64,000 bases of DNA. Origin: Hysterangium stoloniferum. Lineage: Eukaryota; Basidiomycota; Agaricomycetes; Hysterangiales; Hysterangiaceae. Position 1 is the stretch's first letter, and each line of letters begins with the position of its first letter. The DNA is taken from NCBI GenBank assembly GCA_015178975.1, contig WHVD01000063.1, positions 310,001 to 374,000 of the forward strand, written 5' to 3'. Under the pieces are notes generated by a model that had not been told where the DNA came from, did not search any database, and saw only the letters and a list, made by a program, of their open reading frames with translations. This document shows positions 10,996 to 23,333 of this stretch, one piece after another. A program made the position numbers and the translations under genes.

Positions 10996-11402
10996 TGTGA
11001 GGGATATGCCCTAGCCATGGTTTTATTATAGTAAAATACTCCTTTTATTTTATTTATATTTTACATACCACTCATATTTTCCTATTCTTTACATTCTTCA
11101 AATATTGCACCATTTTATTAGTTCGAAGTGCTGTGTATACTTGTGGGTGCACTCAGCACCAAATAGAGAGACACACTTTTTACCCAGAAACCACCACTCG
11201 TAAGACACTAAACTAGGTCTACTACGAGTGGTGATTAGAGTAACATGCCAGCTACTACATACATAAGTAGCATTATCTGATCTATCTGAGCTAACTAACA
11301 TCTTAGGCTAGCTCTCTCTCTCTCTCTCACTCTCTCTAATATCACACTGCAATAGTTGATATTCTTCTTATACAGAGCAGTCCGAATACACAACTCTTTA
11401 CA
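10996..11402 (+). mobile_element. Solo LTR, family G5
   Basis: 407 bp, TGTGAGGG...CTTTACA, inserted in G1 copy I. Flanks TTGAT and CTGAT form a target duplication with one mismatch, and removing the insert restores the sequence seen uninterrupted in copy II near 38620-38650. It shares the internal CTTGTGGG...CACTC block with the second copy at 21408-22068. Contains a (CT)n microsatellite near 11310. Confidence 0.75.
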
Positions 11403-13020
11403 CTGATATTGCTCTTGGGAAGACATTATTGCAGTCTGGAGTTCCTCATGGAGCTCATGGAGGTCCGTGATGAACTCTTGAGCATGGGTAGAGGTGATAT
11501 TTCATTCTGGGTGTACTGTAATATTTGGATTGTACCCTGTATTTGCAAAGAATGGGGAAATGCCAGTAGTGGCCGAGGGTGCATTGTTGTAAGCAAATTC
11601 TGCAAGTGGTAACAGGGATTTCCAATTGTCCTGTTGATAGTTGCAATATATGTGGAGGTATTGTTCCAATGTCTGATTGACACATTCGGTTTGTCTGTCA
11701 CCTTCCGGGTGATGTCCAAGGATTTCCTGAGGGATCTAAAGAAGTGAGATACAAACTCTGATCTTGATCGGAAGTTATGTGGGACGGGACTCCATGCTTG
11801 GAAAATATATTGATAATGAAAAGTTCCACTAACTGCATGGATGTGATGGTATCATGTGTGGGAATGAATATACCTTGTTTTGAGAATCTGTCAACAATGA
11901 CTAGAATGGCAGAAAAGCCTTTGGAGTCCAGTAGGTGTTCAATGAAATCCATAGAAATGGAATTCCACAGGTGTTCCAGTACCAGGAGTTGTTTCAGAAG
12001 GCCATCTAGCTTGTGACACTGTGATTTAGAGCATGGACAAGTAATGCAAGATTTACAATAGTGCTTAATGAAGTCCAGGCCAAGTGTATTCTCTTCTTAT
12101 TAATGATAGAGTTTTGTTGAACCCAAAATGTCCCAAGAGTGGATGGTCATGTTTGTACTGGAGAATCCTGAGGTGGAGGCCGTCGGAGTCCAGTACATAT
12201 ATACGATCATCAAGTCTAATGAAACCATGCTGGTTGAGAGACCACCAGGGTTGACTGGGTCCATAGGATTGTCAAGGTGTGTTAAGTGCCATTTCGGGAA
12301 CTTATTCCGGAACTATCGGAAAGTCACCAGAAAGTCGGGAACTATCAGATAGGGTCAGGACGTTGGCTTCAGCTTATGTGCTGTGCCTCTACACAAACAC
12401 TCAAAGTCCTTAATTTCAGAGGTGAGACTTACAATGGAAGATACAGATATTCAGAGTTCCGAAGAGTTCCGAATATCGAGTGTACAGAAAGATGGAAGAG
12501 GGAATAAGAAACTAAGTTGATATCAGATCTAAAGTAAAGTACAAATTTGCAGAAACTAATATAAGTCTTCTTGTTATTGTACTACAAACTAAGACCATAA
12601 TATGACAGAAATAGGAGTATTTTCTAAAACGGAAATACAATAAGACATATCGGGGAGACAATATTCTGAATGGGAATATAATAGACAAACGAGTGAATAC
12701 TTGTCAACGGACAAATTACCAAATGTGGAACAAGGGAAGAATGCGGAGATACGGTAACTATGATGTTCTGTAGTCGGAGGTCGGAAGTCGGATATTGAAA
12801 CATCCGGGAACGGGTTGTAACAGTGTGCTTTAGTTATTGGGTCTAGTGGGATTGCTGATAGAATATCTTGATGTAACTTCTCAATATCCATGAAAATTCC
12901 ACAGATGATGGGATGAATGAGGAAAGTCATGCAGACTGATGTGGTAAGCTGCTGATTTGTGAAAATGGGTTTCAAGTTGTGCAGGTTTACCATGGCATAG
13001 TTGTTGCTCCCCTCTTTAGG
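11403..13020 (-). pseudogene. G1 copy I integrase region (split by a solo LTR)
   Basis: Minus-strand segments match integrase motifs also present in copy II: MDFIEHLLDSKGF, HDTITSMQL, FSKHGVPSHITS near 11700-11950, and the zinc-binding/linker part at 12823-13000. The G2 solo LTR at 12280-12822 interrupts it. Fossil with several breaks. Confidence 0.6.
12280..12822 (-). mobile_element. Solo LTR, family G2, minus orientation
   Basis: 543 bp homologous to the reverse complement of the 5' LTR of the G2 element (44602-45151). Ends read TGTTAAG...GTAACA. A GTGTG-like duplication flanks it. Copy II lacks it at the same place (near 39520), which confirms the insertion. Carries the shared LTR cassette at about 12359-12390. 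Confidence 0.75.
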
Positions 13021-13029
13021 ATAGACATC

Positions 13030-13870
13030 CTATCATCTAGTTAAAGTGTCAGGTTTGCTGCCAAGGTGACTGGGTCGAAAGCAGATAATCATATTAAAGG
13101 CTGATAGGTATTCAGGCCAGTGGGCCTGCTGACAGGTCAAAAGTTTCATGGTAGAAAAGTATTCCAGGTTCTTGTGATCTGTTACAATGTCAATCGGAAT
13201 TCCTGAGCCTTCCAAATAGTGTCACCATGATTTAAAAGCTGCACAAATTGCTAGGAATTCCTTGTCATGAACATAATAATTGAGCTCTGCTCCAGTGAAA
13301 GTCTGGGACAGAAAAGCCACAGGGTGGACTTCTTCATTGGAGTCCTGGATAGACAAAATGGCTCCAAGTGCATAGTCTGAGGCATCCATCTCAACAATGA
13401 GCGGGAAGTCTGGTTTCCAATGTGACAGAATTGGAGCTGAAGAAAAAGAATCTTTTAAAAGATTGAAAGCTTTGTGACACTTATCATTAAAATTCCATGG
13501 AGTATCCTTGCATGTAAGACGAGTAAGGGGGACTGTGATTTTGGAATATCCATGGATAAACCATCAGTAAAAATTGGCAAAGCTGAGGAAAGATTGTATA
13601 TCTTTGACTTTTCTGGGTTCTGGCCAATCTTTGATGACTTGTACTTTGGTTTCATCCATACAGAGTCCATTGGGTCCCATTATGAAACCTAGATACTCCA
13701 TGGAGTCTATGTCAAAAGTACATTTTTTACCATTCACAAATAAACCATGTTCTCTGAGTCTCTGGAGAACTTCACGGACTTGTTTGTTGTGTACTGTGGG
13801 GTCCTTGGAGTAGATAAGAATGTCGTCCAAGTAAACAATGATGCATACATCAAGCATGTCAGAGAAAATG
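13030..13870 (-). pseudogene. G1 copy I RNase H and RT fragment
   Basis: Shows TDHKNLEYF (RNase H, about 13170) and [13 protein letters not shown] (RT active site YLDD, about 13830) on the minus strand. The remainder of RT continues beyond the MITE-like insertion at 13882-14566. Fossil. Confidence 0.65.
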
Positions 13871-13881
13871 TTGTTAATAAA

Positions 13882-14566
13882 GGAGGTTGTCCGTAATCAT
13901 TATAATATCAAATGTTTACTAATAAAAGCAAAATTGCTACAAAAATCCATCTTTAAATAGTGACATATCCTCTGAGAGTATTATATTGTTAACCACCAAT
14001 CATAAGAAACAATTCTTCATATTACATCCTAAATAATTCAGAGTCAATTAATAGAACCTATTGTATATAGTTTTCCAATTTATGTAAATACTTGCTAATA
14101 CTTTTGTTGTCAATTTGTTTTTTAAAAACTAAACTGTAGTTATTTCCTAGTAAAATATATGAGATGTCATTGGAAATTTTTCATCCTATGGCCTTCTTCA
14201 TTTTATTGAGTGAAATTACCTATATATTCTGGGTATGTTGAATCAAGTAGAAATCTGTTCAGATTGACAGATCTATTCAGAAGTAATACATATGTATTTA
14301 GAGGTGCCAATGATATGATATACAGATGCATGGAATGGACTATCTAAAGGTATCTATTTTTTAAAAGTATTAGTGTTTCAAACTACTAATTTTTTTCATT
14401 GTTTACTTGTATCCAGAAAGATTCTTTAGTTTGTAATGTATGAGAGAGTTTAAAACTTTTTGAAAGTTTTAAAAACCAAATTATGTTTGAATCACATCCC
14501 AGATGTTTAAATGACCTTTAGAGTATATTAGAATTTGGTATACTTGATAGTTTTCAGATATCCTCC
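13882..14566. mobile_element. MITE-like non-autonomous DNA transposon
   Basis: 685 bp, very AT-rich, inserted in the RT of G1 copy I. Removing it restores the sequence of copy II near 40570. Termini GGAGG...CCTCC extend to imperfect inverted repeats of about 15 bp (left GGAGGTTGTCCGTAA, right complement GGAGGATATCTGAAA). The flanks suggest a 3-bp duplication (AAA). This fits a PIF/Harbinger- or CACTA-like MITE. It has no transposase and no second copy in this window. Confidence 0.55.
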
Positions 14567-15560
14567 AAAATGTTGAAAAACAGATGGAGCATTGGTGAGT
14601 CCAAAGAGCATCACCAACCACTCAAAGGCCCCATAACGGGTTCTGAAAGTGGTCTTCCACTCATCTCCCAGAGAGATCCAGACCAAATGGTAGGTGTGTT
14701 TAAGGTCTATTTTGGTATAAATCCGGGCATTCTGTGGAGCGTCAAGCAGGTCAGATATAAGCGGGAGTGGATACTTATCCTTTTTTGTGACAGCATTGAG
14801 TCCTCTGAATCAACACATAGTCTGAGGGATCCATCCTTCTTCTTGACAAACAGAACACATGCCCCACAAGGAGACTTAGAGGGTTTGATAAAACCTATGG
14901 ACAAATGTTCATCCAGGAAATCCCAGATTGCAGAAGGTTCTGTGGAGGAAAGCAGGTAGATATGTCCAAGGGGTGGCTGGGCACCTTCTTCGAGGTTGAT
15001 TTTTAAGTCATACTCTCTGTGGGGGTGGAAGCTGGTCAGCTTTATGTTTCTCCAGGATGCCTTCTAGATCAGTGGTTTGCTCAGATGCTGGAGTTGAAAA
15101 ACAACCAGTTGCTTTATCAATTTTCAAATTGATAGTGAACGCCTGGTATCCATCCATTTTTGTAGCTTTAATAAATGCTGCAGCATTAATAAGAGAAATA
15201 GATGGGGGTGTCATGGGTTCCGGGGAAGCCATGGGTGCCATAGGGATCACAGGGGCCACCAAGGCCACAGGTGCCAGGAAGGCCATGTCAGATACAGTTA
15301 TCTTGGGTGCCATGGGTGTCCAGAAAGTTATACTGTTTGATACCCAGTCAATCAATGGATTGCATCAGGTAAGCCAGTTATGTCCTAGGACAACCGAGCA
15401 ACTTGAATCTAACTGGGTCACATAGAAAGTGACCAACTGAGAGGTTCCACATGGGAAACAGATAGATAAATTGCAAGCTTGGGTGATAACTGAATTGCTT
15501 GTGCCATTGAATAGTCGGAGTCTGACTGGATTTATCGGATAAGTTGATAACAGATCTTTT
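14567..15560 (-). pseudogene. G1 copy I RT N-terminus, linker and protease region
   Basis: Minus-strand KPSKSPCGACVLFVKKKDGS and SLRLCVDS (about 14770-14890) are the start of the RT domain. Upstream coding matches the Pro/Ala/Met-rich linker of copy II (42700-42900) and the protease region near 15365-15600. Fossil. Confidence 0.55.
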
Positions 15561-15854
15561 TGCATGAATTTTGTATCTTAAAAACAATGAGTCGAGCTGG
15601 AATCTATGAATGCTGAAAAAATGAATTTCAGGATCATATTAGACATAATTTTAATAAACAACAAGTCAGAGTTCAAAAGAGCAGATGCGTTAAGACAGGT
15701 AAACTCATGAATGTGCAGAGAGGCAATGCAACCCCCAACCCACACAGAGTCCATGGGATTGCTTACTCTTTTTTCGAGTTGGAAGCTGGTTTGTCCTTTG
15801 ACAGGGATTCCATGGAGGAAGTCTTGGCTGTTTGACCTTTTGCAGAGTTTGCTT

Positions 15855-16668
15855 TCACCAATGGACATTCCGGAACTCAATGACCAGATTTTCCACACAA
15901 GAGACAAAGGCTGTTGTCCATATGCCACTGCCTTTCCTGTGGCGTGAGTTTGCCATCGGGTCTGAGCTTGCCTGTAAGGTTGGGTTTTCCAGTTTGCTTG
16001 CTGGACTGTTGACCTTTGTTGTTGTTGTTGTTGGAAGACTTTTTATCATTCTTCTTATTGGATTGTGTGGAGTTTTGGTTGTTGGTGGATGGGGTGTTAT
16101 TGTTGGGTTTGTTGGCCATGGACTTGTTGACCTTGTCCATGGAGGTCTCATGGGCAACCTCCATGTGACGTTCCCAATAGTGTGCATCCATGTTTTGAGC
16201 CTTGAGGTACATACAAGACAGTGTTTTTGGCTTGCAATATTCTCCTTGTGAGACTTCATCTTCAAGGCAGGATGGCAGACCAGCATAGAACTGGTGGTGG
16301 AGAGCAGGATCGCCCCACTGACAACGAGCTGCAAGATTGTTGAACTGGACAATATAGTTCGTGATGCACTGGGTGTCCTCCATATGAAGATTGGTGAGAC
16401 TATTCTCAGCTTCTCTGGTCAGGTCATATGGGCCAAAGTTTGTTTCTAGATCCCAATCTTCAAGCCAAAGTGGCTCTTCCTTGGAAAGTCCACTAAAAGC
16501 TGGTTTGAACCAGTTCAATGCAGATCCTGAGAGGTATGAAAGCGCATAATTGAACTTTTTAGGAGTCCATGGAGAATGCAGTGGATCGATCACAGAAATT
16601 GAAGCGACATTGCATGAGGAAAGTGGAAAGTTTGTTGGGGTTGGAACCTGTGAAGGGTTCTGGAGTGT
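15855..16668 (-). pseudogene. G1 copy I gag C-terminal region with zinc knuckle
   Basis: Encodes a Ty3-type gag segment (SALNWFKPAFSGLS, LETNFGPYDLT, CQWGDPALHHQFYAGL), a long Asn/Ser/Lys low-complexity stretch and a CCHC-type knuckle starting CLLCGKSGH. Homologous to 43225-44100 in copy II. Confidence 0.65.
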
Positions 16669-17399
16669 TGTTATGACCATGTCACAACCCAACGGTCCCT
16701 GAGGTTATCACCACCTATTGACATTTCAAGTTATTGTTCAAGTCGTTGCATCAGAAACTGTCGGTCTCCCGACACTGATGTGTGCTTTTGCGGCAATCAA
16801 ACTCTGTTTATTCCCCCATCAAAATATACTTGTACTATCTGGTTATACTCTGATATGTCCCCTTTTTATTATGATGATCCATTCTACTGTATGTTTCACA
16901 TATGTCTGTATATACTTGTAACCCTTGGACTATTTCCTTTTCTTATAATCCTGCTCTTGGTTATTTCACGGCATCCGAACTAATTGTAACCTTCCCATTC
17001 CTAGTCAAGCTTATTTGTCAATAATGTTTTTCACTCTTCTCCTAGTTAGTATTTTCTAGATGCCGAATACTTGTATATGAACCCACTGTAGTTGTAGTTA
17101 CTAGGCAAGCAGAATATCGCTCATACATCTCTAGAAGTCTCATACTAAGTATTCCACCCTCTGCCTTCATGTGCACTCGCCCACTCTCGGTCCCCGACTC
17201 CTTGGCCCGACACTCGACTTATCCTTCGGTCCCGATTGGTAACTCACTGAGAGGTACTTGTTAGGACTAGTCTTCACCTGTCTGAAATTTAAGGACACCT
17301 GACAGATATTTGTGAGGGTGCAGCACATAAGCTGAAGCCAAGTCCTTCCAATCGGTCCCCATCAGCCTACTGACATTAGTCAGTTTTCAGGTCTTAACA
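16669..17399 (+). mobile_element. Solo LTR, family G9
   Basis: 731 bp, TGTTATGACC...GTCTTAACA, inside the gag of G1 copy I, with a perfect target duplication AGTGT (16664-16668 and 17400-17404). It matches the G9 LTR at 47587-49660 and carries the shared cassette at 17314-17345, 55-85 bp before the 3' end. Confidence 0.85.
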
Positions 17400-17780
17400 A
17401 GTGTTGAATTTTGACCACAGAGGTTCCAGATCCTTCTTTTTGCCTTCTCCGAGCATGTGACTGATCAATCTTTCTAAAGTGATTGCTAACAGCTTGGAAG
17501 TAGGATCCACAAGTGGTGGTCAATCATTAGATGGGGAACTTTTGACACCTTTGCCCTTGTTGGGGGCCACAGGCTTGTCCTCATCCTCAGATTTGTCCAG
17601 GTTTTCCAGGACTTCTTTGATACAGGCTTCATCTGTGGTGTCCAGCTGGTTTGTGAGTGTCTGGCTGGTATACAAAGTAAGTGGGGAATGAAGAGTTGAA
17701 GGTCCAGGCAATGATTCCTGTACAGGTGCTTTTCTTCTTGGTAGCATATTGGCAATCTGTGAGTCTCAGTCAGAAAATAC
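17400..17780 (-). pseudogene. G1 copy I gag N-terminus and leader
   Basis: Begins MLPRRKAPVQESLPG and contains LHSPLTLYTSQTLTNQLD, matching the gag start of copy II at 44591. The short leader between gag and the LTR (17748-17780) would contain the primer-binding site. Confidence 0.6.
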
Positions 17781-17991
17781 TGCTAAGGAGTGTGCATGGA
17801 GCTTATTGGAGGGTTTCCAGAGAAACCCATGGGAAGGCCAGTAGGACTTAGCTTCAGCTTATAGGCTGCACCCTCATAAGATCGTGTTGTCCAATTTCAG
17901 ATGGGTGGATGGGAATCCTGGGGAATCCAGGAGTGGTTGGTGGGTTGAGAGGTTGGAGGTCAACTGCAGGAATCCCATGGAGGTCAAGGAC

Positions 17992-18425
17992 TGTCACAAC
18001 CATCACAAGTCATAATATTGTCACAAATATTCAAAGGTAATTTTCGACAACTCTTCGACTCATTGAATTCGACTTGACAAACCGGAACATTATTTGACAC
18101 CATTGAATCTCTTTCGACATGTCTCATTTCAATGCCATAAATGATTTCATTATTAGTTCATAATATAGTCATAATGATATGAAGAAAAGCATAAAAGGGC
18201 TACAAAAGGAGTGAGGGAAGTCAGTCGAAATATCTGTAAATTAGTGATATTAATAATCTACTTGTCATAACTTCTTTGACAAATACTTCCATGAGTTCTT
18301 GCGACTGGTAGGTAATAGCCTCTTACTTCATCAACAGGGCAAATATATACTTTGTCGAATGAAGCTTTCAAGTTCGATCAGTAGAATATTATTCGACTTT
18401 ATTGAAGAATAGTCGATTCGTGACA
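17992..18425 (+). repeat. 5' LTR of G4
   Basis: TGTCACAACC...TTCGTGACA, 434 bp, paired with 24268-24697. It keeps more CpG than the 3' copy. The shared cassette found in the other families is not evident here. Confidence 0.8.
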
Positions 18426-18713
18426 GTATATTTTGACTATCAACTGTTGATGAAGCCCAGGATGTGATCTGAGACTACCAAAGCATCGAGTTCCACAGCA
18501 CTTCAATCCGTAGCTTCTATTCCTTTGCCGAGAGTTATTCAGCCATCACAAATTCCAGTTTCTCCTTTAACCAAAACTAGAAGAGCTGTGATGTCTTCAA
18601 CCTGAGAATCTGAAGAAATTCGAGAAGAGCTGATCTTGCCAATTCAAGAAGAATCTAAATCTCCTTTGACACCCTTGCCCGAGTCTCCACCCACCCCCTG
18701 AAGCTGTTATGTC

Positions 18714-19670
18714 TGATGGTGAAACAATGTTACAACATTTCGGAGATGCGCTCAGAAAAGTATTGAAGGACCAGATGTCTTCGAAGGAGCCTGAAATTAC
18801 GGTGAATAAGCCCAAAGAATTTATGGGAGAAGAACCTTTGATGTTAAAGAATTTTATCGCTCAATGTGAAATGGTCTTTTGATCTTGACCAAAATCGTTC
18901 GAATCTGATCAATTGAAAATTACAATGGTAACTTCATATTCCGGAAAATGGCTCAAGAGTGGTGGAAACCTTTTCTATTAAATCCTCCGATTCTGCCTCC
19001 ATCTTTCCTTGTGGATTATCTCGATTTTCTGGATGAATTATATGCTCAGTTTGGAGAAATCGATGCAGAAGGGGAAGCTGAAGAAAAACTCGACAATCTT
19101 CGAATGAAAGCTCATCATCATGTTGCGAAGTATTTGATTCAATTTACAAGTCTCACTGCTCAAACTTGATATGACAAATTTGCTTTACGACAATGATTTT
19201 ATAAAGGACTTCCAAATTGAATTAAGGATGAAATAGTGAAGCTTCAAGTTCAGCCTGAAGGTTTTGCCGAATTGCAAATGGCAGCCATTCAACTCGATTC
19301 CTACTATTGGATGCGAGAGAATGAATGACAATGTGAAGCAGAATCAAGTTTGACTCCGTGAAGATTTGAAAGAAGACAACTGATGACACCCTCGACTTAT
19401 CCTTCGACATCACGAACACCTTCAACTTCAAAACCGACGACTTCAACTTCAAGAACATTTAGGCCTTCGACTCAAGTGAAACCATCTTCGACAATTTTAG
19501 GACCTGATGAACAATTACTTCCTGCCAAATGAGACAGAAGATTTAAAGAAGGGTTATGTATATTATGTGGAGAAAAAGGCCATTCAGTGAGGGATTGCCT
19601 GAAAAGAAAAACTTGTCAAATTGCAAAAGGACAAATTGTTGAAGTTCAAGATTCGACATACTGAACGTTC
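18714..19670 (+). pseudogene. G4 gag region with zinc knuckle
   Basis: Plus-strand pieces begin MSDGETMLQHFGDAL and include a Ty3-type capsid segment (EWWKPFLLNPP, FLDELYAQFGEID, HHVAKYLIQFTSL), ending in a CX2CX4HX4C knuckle (LCGEKGHSVRDC) near 19560. Fossil with multiple breaks. Confidence 0.6.
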
Positions 19671-20990
19671 CGACTGAATATTCTGACTTCTCAGATGTTT
19701 TCAACAAAAAAGAAGCTGAAGCTTTACCTCAACATCGAAGTTATGATCATGCTATCCCATTAGAAGAAGGAACTACTCCACCTAAGGGTCCGATCTATTC
19801 ATTATCCAAGACAGAAATTTAAGTGCTACGAGAATATCTCCAAGAAAACCTTTTGAAGAAATTTATTTGATCATCACAATCTCCTGCTGGTGCAGGGATT
19901 TTATTTGTTAAAAAGAAGGACAGAAGCCTACGACTTTGCATCAATTATCGAGGACTTAATAAAATTACGCAAAAAAACCAATATCCACTTCCTTTAATTC
20001 CTGATCTTTTCAATCGACTTCGAACGGTGAAATATTTTATGAAAATCAATCTCCGAGGTGCTTATAATTTAGTTAGGATTGCTCCAGGTGACAAATGGAA
20101 AACAGCCTTTTAAACTCAATATGGATCTTTCAAATATTTATGCCTTTTGGACTATGCAACACTCCGGCAACTTTTCAACAATTAATGAATGAAATATTTT
20201 CAGATTTACTTGATATTTGGGTAATTATCTATCTTGATGACATACTAATACTTTCCGACAATCTCAAAGAACATATACGACATGTTCAAGAAGTTCTTCA
20301 ACGACTTCAACAAAATCGATTATTTGCAAACCTGAAAAATGCGAATCTCACAAAACCAATGTCGAATTTTTAGGATATGTTATTTCTCCTCAAGGCGTGT
20401 ATATGGATGAAGAAAAAATCAAAGTTATTCAAGATTGGCTTGAACCACAAAAGTCCACAACATTCAATCATTTTTAGGATTCGCAAATTTCTATTGAAGA
20501 TTTATTCCAAGTTATTCTGAAATTGTTTTACTGTTGACTCGACTTACTTGAAAAAAGGTTCAATGGCATTTCGACAAAAAATGTCGACATGCATTTAACT
20601 ATTTGAAAAGATAATTTACTACAGCTCTGATTTTAATTCATTGGAATCCAGATTATAAACCTATACTTGAAACTGATGCTTCTGATCATGCCATAGCTTC
20701 AATATTTTCTATGCAGACCCCCAATAATGAAATTCATCCAGTCGCTTATCATTCAAGAACCCTTTCGACTTCCGAAATCAATTATGACACTTACGATAAA
20801 GAATTATTGGCAATATTCGAATCATTCAAAATTTGGCGACATTATTTCAAAGGAACAAAAGAACCAATTGAAGTTTTAACAGATCACAAAAATCTCAAAT
20901 ATTTTGTGACAACTCGAATTTTGTCCCAACGACAAGCTCGATGGGCAAAATATTTATCTACTTTCAATTTAATTATTCAATTTTGACTGG
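19671..20990 (+). pseudogene. G4 reverse transcriptase and RNase H region
   Basis: RT motifs: [14 protein letters not shown] near 19900, [20 protein letters not shown] near 20135, and the active site [11 protein letters not shown] near 20220. RNase H: ETDASDHAIAS and LTDHKNLKYF near 20660-20900. These define a Ty3-type pol order with RNase H after RT. Confidence 0.7.
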
Positions 20991-21000
20991 GAAAACTAAA

Positions 21001-23226
21001 TTTGAAAGCAGATGTTCTTTCAAGAAGAAATGACATTTATCCTAATGAACCCAACTACTCAAAAAAAAATCTGACTAATCTTCGACTGGTATTTACAAAT
21101 GAACAAATTCAAGCTTCCTTACGTGCAACATATTATCTTCCAATAGCGAGAAAAGCTACTCTTATTATGGATACGGAACAACTATTGAAAGATATATTCA
21201 AAACTCAAAAATAAGATCAATTTACTCTCAACAAAATTTGACAAATTTCTGACAGTACCAAAGAAGATTGGCAAAAGAATGAACAAGACTTTTTATGTTT
21301 CCGAAACAGAATTTACATTCCCGATTATCAAAATCTCTGACTTTGAACTCTTCAATCAAGACATGATCATATTACTGCAGGCCATTTCGGTCAAACGAAA
21401 ATGTATCTGTGAAGGATAGGTCATATAGGAAGCGCGACTAAAGGCTCTAAGCCTAGACCTTAAGCCGCTTTATAATACAATTATTTCATTTTGTTTTATA
21501 TTTTTTATTCTCTCTTTATCATTCATAAATACACTTTATAGTTCGAGAGCCCATGTATGCTTGTGGGCACTCTCGCCCACAAGAAGTATGCGTATGTCAC
21601 AGTAGTAGTCACACGACTAAATTTTAGACACTTTTCAACCCCGACAACCATCACCTGCACACGCAAGTACTGGTTTGGGGTCTTGTCTAAAACAAACTTC
21701 TACTTATCTCTCTTCATTGAGTTATAGTAATTACATTTCGTACTGAAACAGTCAAAATCCGTTATTACTATTTGACTCAACTTCAAGCTCTTGACTAGCA
21801 TGGTAAGAATATCCATCGTAACTAACTTTCTTAGGATATTCTCTCTCTTTCGCGCACTACATACTTTCTCTTGTCTATTCGGCCTTCAGCCCAACTAGCT
21901 AAACAATCGAATCGTACCGTAAGGTCAATCCGTCCTTGTAATTATCTGCTGATCGTACCTTAAAGGTTGATCGCAATCTACATCTTAAACTACTAGTCGA
22001 TTGTATTTCGTACTATTGTTAGTCGATAACAATTGTACATTGAGTGGTAAACTACTCGACCCTTTACAGTATCGAACAATATATCGATATTTCTTTTGGC
22101 CACGACTCTGACAAGATATTCAAGATTTTATTCGATCATGTGTAACATGTACAAAATTGAAAACTCCACGACATCGACCCATTGGATTACTTAAGCAACT
22201 TCTGATCCCCCTTTGACCATGGCATTCGATCTCGATGGATTTTATTGAACAATTACTGACCTCAAATGGTTACGACTCAATACTCCTAATCGTCAATTGA
22301 CTTTCGAAACAAGCAATATTTATTCCAACTCATACTATGATCAATGCTCCCGAACTCGCTCGACTTTTTGTATTACATGTCTTTTCAAAACATGGAGTCC
22401 CAAGTCATGTAACTTCTGATCGAGGATCCGAATTTGTGTCGCATTTCTTTCAATCTCTTGGAACAGCACTTGACATGAAATTACATTTCACTTTGGGATA
22501 CCATCCTGAAGGCGATGGACAAACCGAACAAGTCAATCAAACTCTCGAACAATATTTACAAATATATTCCAATTATCAACAAGACAATTGGGCCGAATTA
22601 CTCCCTTTAGCCAAATTCGCTTATAACAATGCACCTTCTGAAACAACTGGTGAAACACCATTTTTTGCTAATAAGGGTTATCATCCATTGTTAGAAATTC
22701 ACCCCTGAAAAAGATCTAGCTTCTGCTCTAGCTTGCGATTATATGACAGATCTCAAAGCTTGATGTACATAAACATCTCAAATCAAATATCCAGAAAGTG
22801 CAAATACATTATCAAAAATATTCTGACATACATAAATTATTAGGCCCATTTGAAATCATTGCTCAACCAGGATCTCATTCATACACATTAAAACTTCCCA
22901 ATCATATCTCAAAGGAATTCATCCCATCTTTCACGTTTCAATGTTAGAACCATTTTATCCCAATACTTTCCCAATACTTTCCCAAATTGAAAACAACCTC
23001 CTCCACCACCAATTTATGTTGAAGAAGAACCCAAATATGAAATTCGAGAAATTTTGGATTCAAAATTTGATAAAAGATATAAAAATTCATTACAATATTT
23101 AGTTGTTGGTTAGGTTACGAAGGAACAGCCGAAGAAACTTTGTGGTTAGGATCTCAAGATCTCGAACATGCTTTCGACCTTATTGAAGAATTTCATCAAA
23201 AATATCCAAACCTTCCACGACATTAA
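21001..23226 (+). pseudogene. G4 integrase and C-terminal chromodomain-like region
   Basis: Integrase core motifs are visible: SMDFIEQLLTSNGYD near 22235, HVFSKHGVPSHVTSDRGSE near 22375 and GYHPEGDGQTEQVNQ near 22497. The last part (KYEIREILDSKFDKRYK near 23035, then ETLWL) resembles a chromodomain. The G5 solo LTR 21408-22068 splits the N-terminal part. Fossil. Confidence 0.65.
21408..22068 (+). mobile_element. Solo LTR, family G5
   Basis: 661 bp, TGTGAAGG...CCTTTACA (7 of 8 bp inverted termini), with perfect target duplication GTATC (21403-21407 and 22069-22073). Longer and less decayed than the G5 copy at 10996-11402, so it is the younger of the two. Confidence 0.85.
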
Positions 23227-23333
23227 AAATTTCATTCAATTATCTTTCAACACTTATTCTGACACTTATTCAACAAAATCGAAAAAAATTATCGAAACAC
23301 CAAAAACATCAATTATATCAAAATTTTAAGTAT

